Positions 1 to 6,743 of a stretch of 8,399 nucleotides of DNA are shown piece by piece (position 1 is the stretch's first letter; the number at the start of each line of letters is the position of its first letter). Made by a program: the position numbers and the translations under genes. Source of the stretch: Balneolaceae bacterium (GTDB lineage Bacteria > Bacteroidota > Rhodothermia > Balneolales > Balneolaceae); contig SLAU01000165.1 in NCBI GenBank assembly GCA_007126675.1, positions 1 through 8,399 on the forward strand. The letters are read 5' to 3'. The notes below the pieces were generated by a model that made no database searches, had not been told where the DNA came from, and saw nothing but the letters and a program-made list of their open reading frames with translations.

Positions 1-500
1 ACTTTACTTATAAACGCGGAATCATCAATGATGCCGCTTAGAATATCCAGTGCATCAGAGCGTGATAGTACTGTTTTTGAGTAAACATGATGAGCGATGG
101 TGTTCTCTTCCAGGTGTTTTATTTCTGACTCTGCACCGGAAAGATCCATCTCGTTTACAGCATTTCTCAATCGAATAATAAATTCAGGTGAATTGTAATT
201 AGCACTCTCTTCACCTGCTTTTTCTCTCACTTTTTCAACAAACTCATCAATGGCAAAGCGCAGGTTTTCTTTTGCTTCGGTTAATGATAACTCTGCGGCT
301 TCCGCCGAATCTGCTGCGGCAGCCATCGCAATACCGTAAAATGATACGGTATCAGCGTATGAATGTTCTAAATCATCATACCAGGAAGGCGCACCGGGAA
401 TTTCTTCAGGTTCTTCAACTTCTTCCTGTAATGGTTCAGTGGGTGAGCATGCAGATAGTATTAATCCGGAAAAAAGTGCCGCAATGATAAAAAATCTCAT
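1..500 (-). CDS. LPP20-like lipoprotein, C-terminus cut by window edge
   Basis: The start codon ATG is at 500-498 and the frame stays open to the left edge, giving 166 codons of an incomplete protein. The N-terminus is a lipoprotein signal: MRFF, a hydrophobic stretch to about residue 15, then a lipobox LSAC with Cys18 as the expected acylated residue, followed by an acidic, proline-containing linker (about residues 20-35). The segment around residues 36-90 (PSWYDDL, then YADTVSFYGIAMAA, then an alanine-rich helix with AKENLRFAIDEF) resembles the LPP20 pattern of a P-x-W start, a short strand ending in YG.G.A, and a helix of repeated alanines. This suggests a periplasm-facing lipoprotein of unknown function. 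It starts only 4 bases after the htrA stop, so it is probably co-translated with that protease. No good Shine-Dalgarno is visible. The lipoprotein call is firm from the lipobox. The LPP20 assignment is by motif shape only. Confidence 0.85.
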   Translation of the reverse strand, partial: MRFFIIAALFSGLILSACSPTEPLQEEVEEPEEIPGAPSWYDDLEHSYADTVSFYGIAMAAAADSAEAAELSLTEAKENLRFAIDEFVEKVREKAGEESANYNSPEFIIRLRNAVNEMDLSGAESEIKHLEENTIAHHVYSKTVLSRSDALDILSGIIDDSAFISK

Positions 501-504
501 AAAA

Positions 505-2043
505 TCAGTTTAGATGATAATAGCCGATGTGGCCGTCTTCAGTTTCAATCTTTAACTCAACAGATGTGTCCTGTGATGCCGCATCAATTAATTTGCGTTC
601 CAGTTGTCTGAGTCTCGTTACTTCAGCCCCATTTACCTCAAGAATTTTATAGCCCTCTTTGAGTCCGCGGTTGTGAGCCTCGGTGCCTCTTGCAATTCGG
701 TATAAATAAAGCTCCATAACTTCAGGATCTTCAGGTGATGCAAGGCCGCGGATTGAAAATCCAAACTCTTCAAATGTTTGATATTCTATACCGGAACCTT
801 CACGGTTTTCCGGCCTTTCTTCAAAATATTCTTCCTCAGGTTCAATCCTCTGTTCATCAAAAGATAGCTGATCTTGTCTCGGCCGGACCAACTCCTGCAA
901 TATTACATTTTTACTGATGGATTCATTATCACGCCATACAGTCAGGTTTACCTCATCTCCGGGACGAAACATTGCAACTTTCTCCTGAAGCTGATTTGGC
1001 TGTGCAACAGATTCGCCATTTACTTCAAGAATGATATCGGATGATTTAATCCCGCCCTTTTCCGCTGCACTTTCACTTGACACACTGGCAACGAACACGC
1101 CGGTAATTTTATCAAGCCCGGATCTTCTGGCAATTTGTGAATCCACCGATTGAATATTTACGCCAAGTAATCCGCGCTGTACTTCACCATGTTCAATGAT
1201 ATCGCGCGCTACTTTCATAGCCAGGTTACTCGGCACTGCAAATCCATATCCCTGGTAACTGCCGCTTTGAGTTGCAATTGCAGTGTTTATGCCGATCAGC
1301 TCACCACTTGTATTTACCAAAGCACCGCCGCTGTTACCGCGATTGATGGCTGCATCAGTCTGAATAAAACTTTCAATTCGAAGCATGTCCTCGATAATCT
1401 GTACATCTCTGCTGAGTGCACTCACTATTCCGGCTGTCACAGTAGACTGTAACCGAAACGGGTTGCCGATTGCCAGAACCCACTCACCCACTTTAACATT
1501 GTTTGAATTACCCACAGTGATTGATGATAAATCATCGGCATCAATTTTAATCACAGCCAAATCGGTACTTGGATCACCGCCAACAATCCTTGCTTCATAA
1601 TCGCGTTTATCTTCGAGCATGACGGAAATCCCGCCTCTTACTGCGCCGTCTATTACATGGTTATTTGTTAAGATATAACCATCAGGAGATATAATGACGC
1701 CGGAGCCGACTGTCTGAGATCTGGGAGGCATAAATCGCTGCCAGAGCGGATGATCTTCATCATCACCATTAATCCGTTGGTTGCTGTTTGTAATAACCGT
1801 TTCAATGTAAACTACTGTTGGTGTTACAGATTCAGCAACAGACCTGAATACAAAACGGTCATCAATTCTTTCGAGCTGTTCATCGGTCCAGGCCGGTGTG
1901 GAACTTCTGTTAATTTCGGTAAACCGAACTTCAGCAAGGTCGAATGATAAACTTCCCTGCCTGAAGATCATCAGAATGATACCAAGAGTGATCCCTATGA
2001 GCAGGATTAATGTACCGGTAAGCAATCGATCTCGAAATTTCAT
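505..2043 (-). CDS. htrA: HtrA/Deg-family trypsin-like serine protease with two PDZ domains
   Basis: 512 residues. One membrane segment near the N-terminus (about 8-27) has no clear signal peptidase site, so the protein is probably anchored in the inner membrane with its body in the periplasm. The S1C protease domain (about 68-285) carries the full catalytic triad: His129 in ILTNNHVID, Asp161 in STDLAVIKID and Ser238 in RGNSGGALVN. The oxyanion loop and the AIGNPF strand are also present, so it should be active. PDZ1 spans about 291-383 (GLLGVNI start, GIKSSDIILEVNG core). A very acidic linker at about 392-418 leads to PDZ2 at about 425-511 (FGFSIRGL start, GLKEGYKILEVNG core). The family degrades or refolds damaged envelope proteins. 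Length matches DegP/DegQ types with two PDZ domains; which paralogue cannot be decided, so the symbol is a family label. The ATG start directly follows the recO stop (TAAATG), implying translational coupling. Confidence 0.96.
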   Translation of the reverse strand: MKFRDRLLTGTLILLIGITLGIILMIFRQGSLSFDLAEVRFTEINRSSTPAWTDEQLERIDDRFVFRSVAESVTPTVVYIETVITNSNQRINGDDEDHPLWQRFMPPRSQTVGSGVIISPDGYILTNNHVIDGAVRGGISVMLEDKRDYEARIVGGDPSTDLAVIKIDADDLSSITVGNSNNVKVGEWVLAIGNPFRLQSTVTAGIVSALSRDVQIIEDMLRIESFIQTDAAINRGNSGGALVNTSGELIGINTAIATQSGSYQGYGFAVPSNLAMKVARDIIEHGEVQRGLLGVNIQSVDSQIARRSGLDKITGVFVASVSSESAAEKGGIKSSDIILEVNGESVAQPNQLQEKVAMFRPGDEVNLTVWRDNESISKNVILQELVRPRQDQLSFDEQRIEPEEEYFEERPENREGSGIEYQTFEEFGFSIRGLASPEDPEVMELYLYRIARGTEAHNRGLKEGYKILEVNGAEVTRLRQLERKLIDAASQDTSVELKIETEDGHIGYYHLN

Positions 2044-2781
2044 TTAATCGTCCAGTAACTGATCAAAAATTTTATCGGATTTACGGGGCCTGATTCCATC
2101 AACATGAAATCTGAAGTAAAGATCCAGATTTTGTATCAGGGTTTTTATCTCATTCCCTGTAAAGTTTACATCAAAAAGTGTTGAATTCATAGAGCTCAAC
2201 GATCTTTTGATAAAATTGTACTGCTTTTCATCTAACGGGATTGCGTGATCATCCTCAGCTGAAGTTGATACTGTGCCCGACTTGATATTCATGTAACCTT
2301 TATTTGCTCCCGCTTGTTCCTCGATCAGCTGAAGTCCAATTCCGGAGTGCTCAGCAAGTCTGATTTGAATGTAGGGAAACAGGTTTTTACTGATTGTCTT
2401 CTGTTTATCTATCCAGGGTATAAGTTTTAATAAAAAATAAAAAACCTCTTCGTTCACTTCATTTTCGTGCAACAGTTGATTGCACAGCTCCATGGTTGTT
2501 GTAACTAGTGCAATCTTGTGTAAATCGATTCGCAAATTATGAAGCTTTTCAAGGTACGAAGCATCAGAAAGCGTTTGTACCGATCGCGAACCTTTATAGT
2601 AAAATACAGTCTCAAGAATCTGGCCCGGAACAAGAAATGCAGCAAACTTGCTTTTAGGTTTTCTTGCACCTTTCGCTATCAGAGCAATTTTGCCATGCGA
2701 TCGCGAAAACACAGTTGCTATTATACTCGATTCCTGAAAATTAACTGTGCGAAGAACGATAGATTCAGTTTTAACAATCAA
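2044..2781 (-). CDS. recO: DNA repair protein RecO, TTG start
   Basis: 245 residues, the usual RecO length. The N-terminal OB fold (about 1-80) has the typical opening MIVKTESIVLRTVNFQESS and the AKGARKPKSKFAAFL segment. The remainder is the helical C-terminal domain. RecO works with RecR and RecF to load RecA onto SSB-coated single-stranded DNA in gap repair. The start codon is TTG at 2781-2779: the family's conserved first residues begin there, an in-frame TGA lies three codons upstream, and no ATG or GTG is available in between. Many RecO proteins carry a four-cysteine zinc site in the C-terminal domain; here the only cysteine is Cys100, so that site is absent, as it also is in E. coli. 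The gene is followed without a gap by htrA and preceded by 82 bases after the MMPL gene. Confidence 0.96.
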   Translation of the reverse strand: MIVKTESIVLRTVNFQESSIIATVFSRSHGKIALIAKGARKPKSKFAAFLVPGQILETVFYYKGSRSVQTLSDASYLEKLHNLRIDLHKIALVTTTMELCNQLLHENEVNEEVFYFLLKLIPWIDKQKTISKNLFPYIQIRLAEHSGIGLQLIEEQAGANKGYMNIKSGTVSTSAEDDHAIPLDEKQYNFIKRSLSSMNSTLFDVNFTGNEIKTLIQNLDLYFRFHVDGIRPRKSDKIFDQLLDD

Positions 2782-2798
2782 ATCCGGGGATCATTAGA

Positions 2799-2828
2799 TT
2801 TATATCAATGCTGACATACTAACTGCAA
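2799..2828 (-). promoter_or_regulatory. possible recO promoter
   Basis: Read on the minus strand, TTGCAG (2828-2823) and TATAAA (2804-2799) are separated by 18 bases, an acceptable sigma-70 arrangement with a good -10 and a mediocre -35. The expected start of transcription would fall near 2792, giving a very short leader before the TTG codon. The 82-base gap otherwise holds only a 10-base palindrome CAAAATTTTG at 2837-2846 and no terminator. The match could be chance in AT-rich DNA, and the Bacteroidota-type TAnnTTTG motif is not seen here. Confidence 0.25.
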
Positions 2829-2863
2829 AGGTTGAGCAAAATTTTGTAACCGATGCCGCTTAT

Positions 2864-5368
2864 TTAATCGTGTATCATGTTTTTGTCTTCCAAAAACTGA
2901 ACCATTGCCGGGAGGAATGTTAATGCTGATACCAGAGTCATACCGATACCTACCACAGCCATTACACCAATGGATTGTAATCCCGGATGGTTTGTAAATA
3001 GAAGTCCTGCAAAGCCCAGCATTGTAGTGAACGACCCCATCGTAATGTGCTGGCCGGTACTGGATAACACGTCCCACATACTCTTCCTGCCTTCATCTCT
3101 GTAACGATGGGCAAGGTGTACGCCGTTATCACAGCCAATTCCTAAAATGGCCGGAAGAACCACAAGATTATAAAAATTGAATTTCAGCCCAAATATCATC
3201 ATCAATCCGAACAACCATAGTAAACCGATGATTAATGGAATGAGCGCTATCATCGACCAGCGGAATGACCGAAATGAAAAATAGATACACAAAAATACAA
3301 CAAAGAAGGTTGCTATAACCATATACGGGCTTTCCGTCCGCATTAATTCCAGCATCGAGGCCGCTACAATTGAGGTGCTGCCTGCATAATACGTTCGGCC
3401 GCTATCAACCACCAGGTCAGACAGTTCATTTTTAAAAGCAATGGATCGAAGACCGTCAGAAAGTCCGCTTTCAGGATAAATAATGATAAATCTGCCGATT
3501 TCACCGTCACGCGTTGTAAAACGGTTCAATAAGAAATCCGGAATCTGGTCTTCGGTTAATGCTTCGGTAGTTTGTGATGAGCGCCGCAGCAGATCAAGAT
3601 TTTCATCCTCCTGATCTACAAGAAACGGATTTTGTAAGAGCTGGCGGACCGTTGCAATTTTATCCAGCTTTTCATCAATCATATCCTGTCTTGGCGGAAA
3701 CCGTTCCTGAATGGCCTCTACATCCCTGATCATCGTTTCAGGGTTTTCTCTTTTACGCTCTCTGATTATTTCGAGAAGCTCAAATACATCGTCATCACTG
3801 TCAGCAATTATAAATGCCGGGTTTCTTCCGCTGCCGGGTTCATCTACACCGCGGGTAAACTCCCTGAACTCCCGGTACTCTTCAAATTCTGGTTCCAGTT
3901 TTCCAAAATCGTACTCAAATCTCAGATTTCCTGATAATGCCGTAACCACAACTGCAGTTAAAATTCCAAATGTTACTATGGATCTGGCGTAAGGAAAACG
4001 GCGGATCAATTGTTTTAAAACCACCTTTTCTGATCGGGGCGGTAATAAAATCCAGTTCCATCTCTCAAAAATAGACAGCATAGCCGGAAGCACAAAAAGC
4101 ATACAAAACAGAGCAAACAGAATTCCGGTTCCGGCAATAAAACCAAATTCAGAGAAGCCTCTGAAATCGGCAAACATCAGTATAAATAATGCAAGTGCTG
4201 TTGTAACCGCACTAACCACAATTGCAGTACCGGTTTTTTCATACGCCTGCAACACGCTGTCTTCAACCGAGTTGCCTGATGCCCTGAACTCGATATACCT
4301 TGCATAATTGTGGATACCGTAATCGATACCTAGCCCAAAAAGAATCACAAATAAAACTGAGGTCATGGTGTTCAGAACTCCAAGGTGCCAATAGGTTATC
4401 CCGAACGTCCACATCAAACTTATTATGAGCGGAATTCCGATAACAAGAACCGGAATGGGTGCCCGTATCATATGTGAAAAGAGTGAATGTTTTTGCAGCC
4501 TGCGATCACTTCTTCTGTAATTGATATATTTTTTTATGGAGAAATAAAGTAAAACAAGCAGGATTACACTTGAAATTCCTGTAGCAAAACTATTGTAAAC
4601 ATCATCCATGATAGATTCTAATTCATTTAGATGACGTTTCAGCCTTCCTCCAAACTGCACTTCCATTTCCGGATGAAATGTTGCCGGCTGGAGAGACTCA
4701 ATTAACTGCCCGAACTCTTCAAACATATCCTCAAGATAGCGGATATCACTTCTTGAGCCCGTAGGGTAGAGCGTAAGAATTGCGAGTGTGCTATCTTCGT
4801 TGACCGGATAAGTAGAGGGTACCATCTGGTCGTAGCTATCCATGAACCTGTCTATGTCTCTCTCCTCTTCTTCATCGTCGAAGTCATCCATAAAATCGAC
4901 AAAGAATGGGTTTGCTTCCTGTCGGGCTATTTCTATTTCTTCTTCAAGAAAATCGATGATCTCTTCGAGCTCATTCATAGTGGCCAGGTAGAGCGCGTTA
5001 TCTTTTAAAAACTCTGTTTCACGCCTGAACTCTGCCCTTCTGAAATAGTTAAAATCTCTTCGCGGATAATACATCTCAAGTGCCCGTTCTGCCAGTGTAT
5101 CAGCAAATGCTACGTTTGCCTCGAAGCTCGGAGATTTAATTGCCACCTGCATCTGCGTTTCGCCTCCGGCAGTTTCCTGCAACCGGTTTAGTGCTTCAAC
5201 ACTTGGGTGGGTTGGCGGCAGCAGGTTAGCAATATCGGTATCCACCTGTAATTTGATTGCATAACTGCCGGCAAACAGAGCGAGGGCAACAGAAACAATG
5301 AGTACCCAAATCGGATATCTGATGTTCAGCTTAACAAGAGGCTCAAAAAACTTAATTAATTTTTGCAT
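2864..5368 (-). CDS. RND superfamily transporter, MMPL/HpnN-like
   Basis: 834 residues with the duplicated RND layout. TM1 is at about 20-40, followed by a large periplasmic loop (41-260), five membrane segments (about 262-435), TM7 (about 462-480), a second periplasmic loop (481-680) and five more segments (about 681-826), twelve in total. Each half carries the buried charged motif in the fourth segment: GLGIDYGIH with Asp349 and GIGCDNGVH with Asp747, the residues expected to carry protons. Partner motifs GFSEFG (404-409) and PGLQSIG (795-801) follow in TM5-TM6 and TM11-TM12. The family moves lipids or other hydrophobic molecules across the inner membrane (mycobacterial MmpL, hopanoid exporter HpnN). 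The substrate here is not shown by the sequence. The first loop has a strongly acidic stretch at about 158-174 (DFMDDFDDEEEERD). The ATG start is at 5368-5366. No dedicated adaptor or outer-membrane channel gene is next to it. Nearby glycosyltransferases make a glycolipid cargo possible, but this is inference. Confidence 0.93.
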   Translation of the reverse strand: MQKLIKFFEPLVKLNIRYPIWVLIVSVALALFAGSYAIKLQVDTDIANLLPPTHPSVEALNRLQETAGGETQMQVAIKSPSFEANVAFADTLAERALEMYYPRRDFNYFRRAEFRRETEFLKDNALYLATMNELEEIIDFLEEEIEIARQEANPFFVDFMDDFDDEEEERDIDRFMDSYDQMVPSTYPVNEDSTLAILTLYPTGSRSDIRYLEDMFEEFGQLIESLQPATFHPEMEVQFGGRLKRHLNELESIMDDVYNSFATGISSVILLVLLYFSIKKYINYRRSDRRLQKHSLFSHMIRAPIPVLVIGIPLIISLMWTFGITYWHLGVLNTMTSVLFVILFGLGIDYGIHNYARYIEFRASGNSVEDSVLQAYEKTGTAIVVSAVTTALALFILMFADFRGFSEFGFIAGTGILFALFCMLFVLPAMLSIFERWNWILLPPRSEKVVLKQLIRRFPYARSIVTFGILTAVVVTALSGNLRFEYDFGKLEPEFEEYREFREFTRGVDEPGSGRNPAFIIADSDDDVFELLEIIRERKRENPETMIRDVEAIQERFPPRQDMIDEKLDKIATVRQLLQNPFLVDQEDENLDLLRRSSQTTEALTEDQIPDFLLNRFTTRDGEIGRFIIIYPESGLSDGLRSIAFKNELSDLVVDSGRTYYAGSTSIVAASMLELMRTESPYMVIATFFVVFLCIYFSFRSFRWSMIALIPLIIGLLWLFGLMMIFGLKFNFYNLVVLPAILGIGCDNGVHLAHRYRDEGRKSMWDVLSSTGQHITMGSFTTMLGFAGLLFTNHPGLQSIGVMAVVGIGMTLVSALTFLPAMVQFLEDKNMIHD

Positions 5369-5465
5369 ATAGGGTGTTCTGCTACAAATCGAGCGTATAA
5401 TACAAAATCCGCTTTACTTTCAGGAATTGAAATTGAAGTAATTAACGGTTATTTCAAATGATGAA

Positions 5466-6638
5466 TCAGTTATTCTTTTTATCGTCTACCATTTTCTGAT
5501 ACAGCGTAAACAGGTTTTCAAAATGCTGCTCAACCGTACTTATTGAGTTTTCTGCTGTATTCTGACATGCTTTTGCCAACTCATCACGGTTTCTCGAAAT
5601 TATTCTGATTAACGCATCGGAAAGTGCTTTCTTATTTCCCGTATCATAGATTTCGGCAATTTCGGGATTTGCCAGGTCTACTGCTCCTCCCCTTGCCGGT
5701 ACTACAACCGGTAATCCGCTGCAAATAGCTTCGGCTACCACCAATCCAAAAGTTTCGGCAGCCGATCCGTGTACAAAATAATCAGAGCTTGCCATGATAT
5801 CCGCAAGTTCAGAGCGGTCTGATGTAAAGCCCATCAATTTGAGGTTTTCAACGCCTCTTGCTTTAAATTCGATCCATTTTTTTATAGGGCCGCCTCCATA
5901 AACAATTAAACCCATCGGTTTTTTTTGGGATGCAAGTTTAAAGCCATCAATAATGGTACTCAGTCTTTTTTCAGGATGAAAACGGCTGACAGTTAAAAGT
6001 AAGGTTGCATCTTCATCAAGGCCGATCTCATTCAGCAGATTTTTTCTTAACTCTAAATTCCGGCGATCGGGCGAGAAAAAACTTTTATTGATTCCAAAAG
6101 GCACAGCAACCGGATTCTTAATATTAAATCTTGCAACGCGATCGCGCAGCCAGCCGCCGCTTACAATTGTTGCATCAAACTTTTTACTGAGCCTTCGTAA
6201 ATAACTCCAATAGAAACTGAATATATTATCTACACGATCAAGGTTGAGCAGCTGACCTAAAAATGTTTGCGGATAAACGGCAACCGGATCCTGATGGAAA
6301 ATGAAAGTTTTTACCGCATCGCCTGTCCACCGGCCGGCAAACATGCCGCCTGTCCAGGCCGAAGACCCCTCTACTACATCCGGTTTTTCACGATCCAAAA
6401 TTTTGTGAACTTCTTTTTGTCTCCATAAAATCACATAGCGGGGATCGAATGGCAAACGCGGTCCTTTTACCCAGATTACCCGTCCTCCGTGCCGCTCCTC
6501 TTCACCCGATTTTCTTCCCGGTGCAATAACAATCATTTCGTGGCCATGGCGCTTTGCCGCTGCAAGCTTTTGATTGATATACGTTTTTACACCACCTCCC
6601 TGGTCTGAGTAAAATTCAGCCACGTCAATTATCTTCAT
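5466..6638 (-). CDS. GT-B glycosyltransferase, GT4-like
   Basis: 390 residues with the two Rossmann-like halves of GT-B enzymes. The N-terminal acceptor half opens with MKIIDVAEFYSDQGGGVKTY, where the GGGVKTY loop (14-20) is the expected substrate and phosphate-contacting turn, and reaches to about 190. The C-terminal donor half begins near 210 with LLLTVSRFHPEKRL, in which Arg219 and Lys224 are the usual diphosphate contacts. It contains the EX7E motif Glu295 to Glu303 (ETFGLVVAE) followed by SGLPVVVPARGGAVDL, typical for GT4 retaining enzymes using nucleotide-sugar donors. No membrane segment or signal is visible, so it is cytoplasmic and possibly membrane-peripheral. The sugar and acceptor cannot be read from the sequence; mannosyl- or glucosyltransferases to lipids are common in the family. 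It ends 97 bases before the MMPL start, with no obvious terminator in between, so readthrough into the transporter is plausible. Confidence 0.93.
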   Translation of the reverse strand: MKIIDVAEFYSDQGGGVKTYINQKLAAAKRHGHEMIVIAPGRKSGEEERHGGRVIWVKGPRLPFDPRYVILWRQKEVHKILDREKPDVVEGSSAWTGGMFAGRWTGDAVKTFIFHQDPVAVYPQTFLGQLLNLDRVDNIFSFYWSYLRRLSKKFDATIVSGGWLRDRVARFNIKNPVAVPFGINKSFFSPDRRNLELRKNLLNEIGLDEDATLLLTVSRFHPEKRLSTIIDGFKLASQKKPMGLIVYGGGPIKKWIEFKARGVENLKLMGFTSDRSELADIMASSDYFVHGSAAETFGLVVAEAICSGLPVVVPARGGAVDLANPEIAEIYDTGNKKALSDALIRIISRNRDELAKACQNTAENSISTVEQHFENLFTLYQKMVDDKKNN

Positions 6639-6688
6639 ATGTATCGGCGAGTTGAAAGCATTAATTTAGTTATGGCAGCTCCGGCTGT

Positions 6689-6726
6689 GAACTCCGCTAA
6701 AGGTAATTAATCCTTTAGTACAGTTC
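6689..6726. repeat. composite inverted repeat between two glycosyltransferase genes
   Basis: On the plus strand the left arm is GAACT (6689-6693) plus CTAAAGG (6697-6703), and the right arm is CCTTTAG (6712-6718) plus AGTTC (6722-6726). Both arm pairs are perfect complements. They are separated by a 3 by 3 internal mismatch (CCG against TAC) and an 8-base AT-only loop (TAATTAAT). It starts 17 bases after the stop of the upstream glycosyltransferase and lies 50 bases before the next start. No T-run follows the stem on the minus strand, so it does not look like a standard intrinsic terminator. It could be an RNA hairpin for processing or stability, or a protein-binding dyad. Confidence 0.6.
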
Positions 6727-6743
6727 ATGCTAAATGAATATTT

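Noticed and set aside
272..487. 71-residue plus-strand reading frame
   Set aside because: It is antisense to the lipoprotein gene, whose lipobox and domain pattern are convincing. The translation looks like a shadow rich in Leu, Gln and Arg.
735..1947. Several plus-strand frames of 60 to 87 residues inside the protease gene
   Set aside because: All are antisense to a protease with an intact catalytic triad. None has a recognisable domain or a start signal.
2837..2846. Perfect 10-base palindrome CAAAATTTTG between the MMPL gene and recO
   Set aside because: It is short and AT-rich enough to arise by chance, and it has no loop for a hairpin.
2805..3077. 90-residue minus-strand reading frame overlapping the end of the MMPL gene
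   Set aside because: It lies almost wholly inside the well-supported MMPL frame, has low-complexity, unfamily-like composition, and no ribosome site.
3711..3992. 93-residue Ser-rich plus-strand frame inside the MMPL gene
   Set aside because: Its Ser-rich composition is explained by antisense reading of Glu/Asp/Arg-rich codons of the transporter loop.
5369..5465. Possible promoter or terminator between the GT4-like gene and the MMPL gene
   Set aside because: ATAATA at 5397-5402 gives TATTAT on the minus strand and a TCGATTTG resembles the Bacteroidota -7 motif, but neither has a partner element at the right distance. No stem with a T-run is present.
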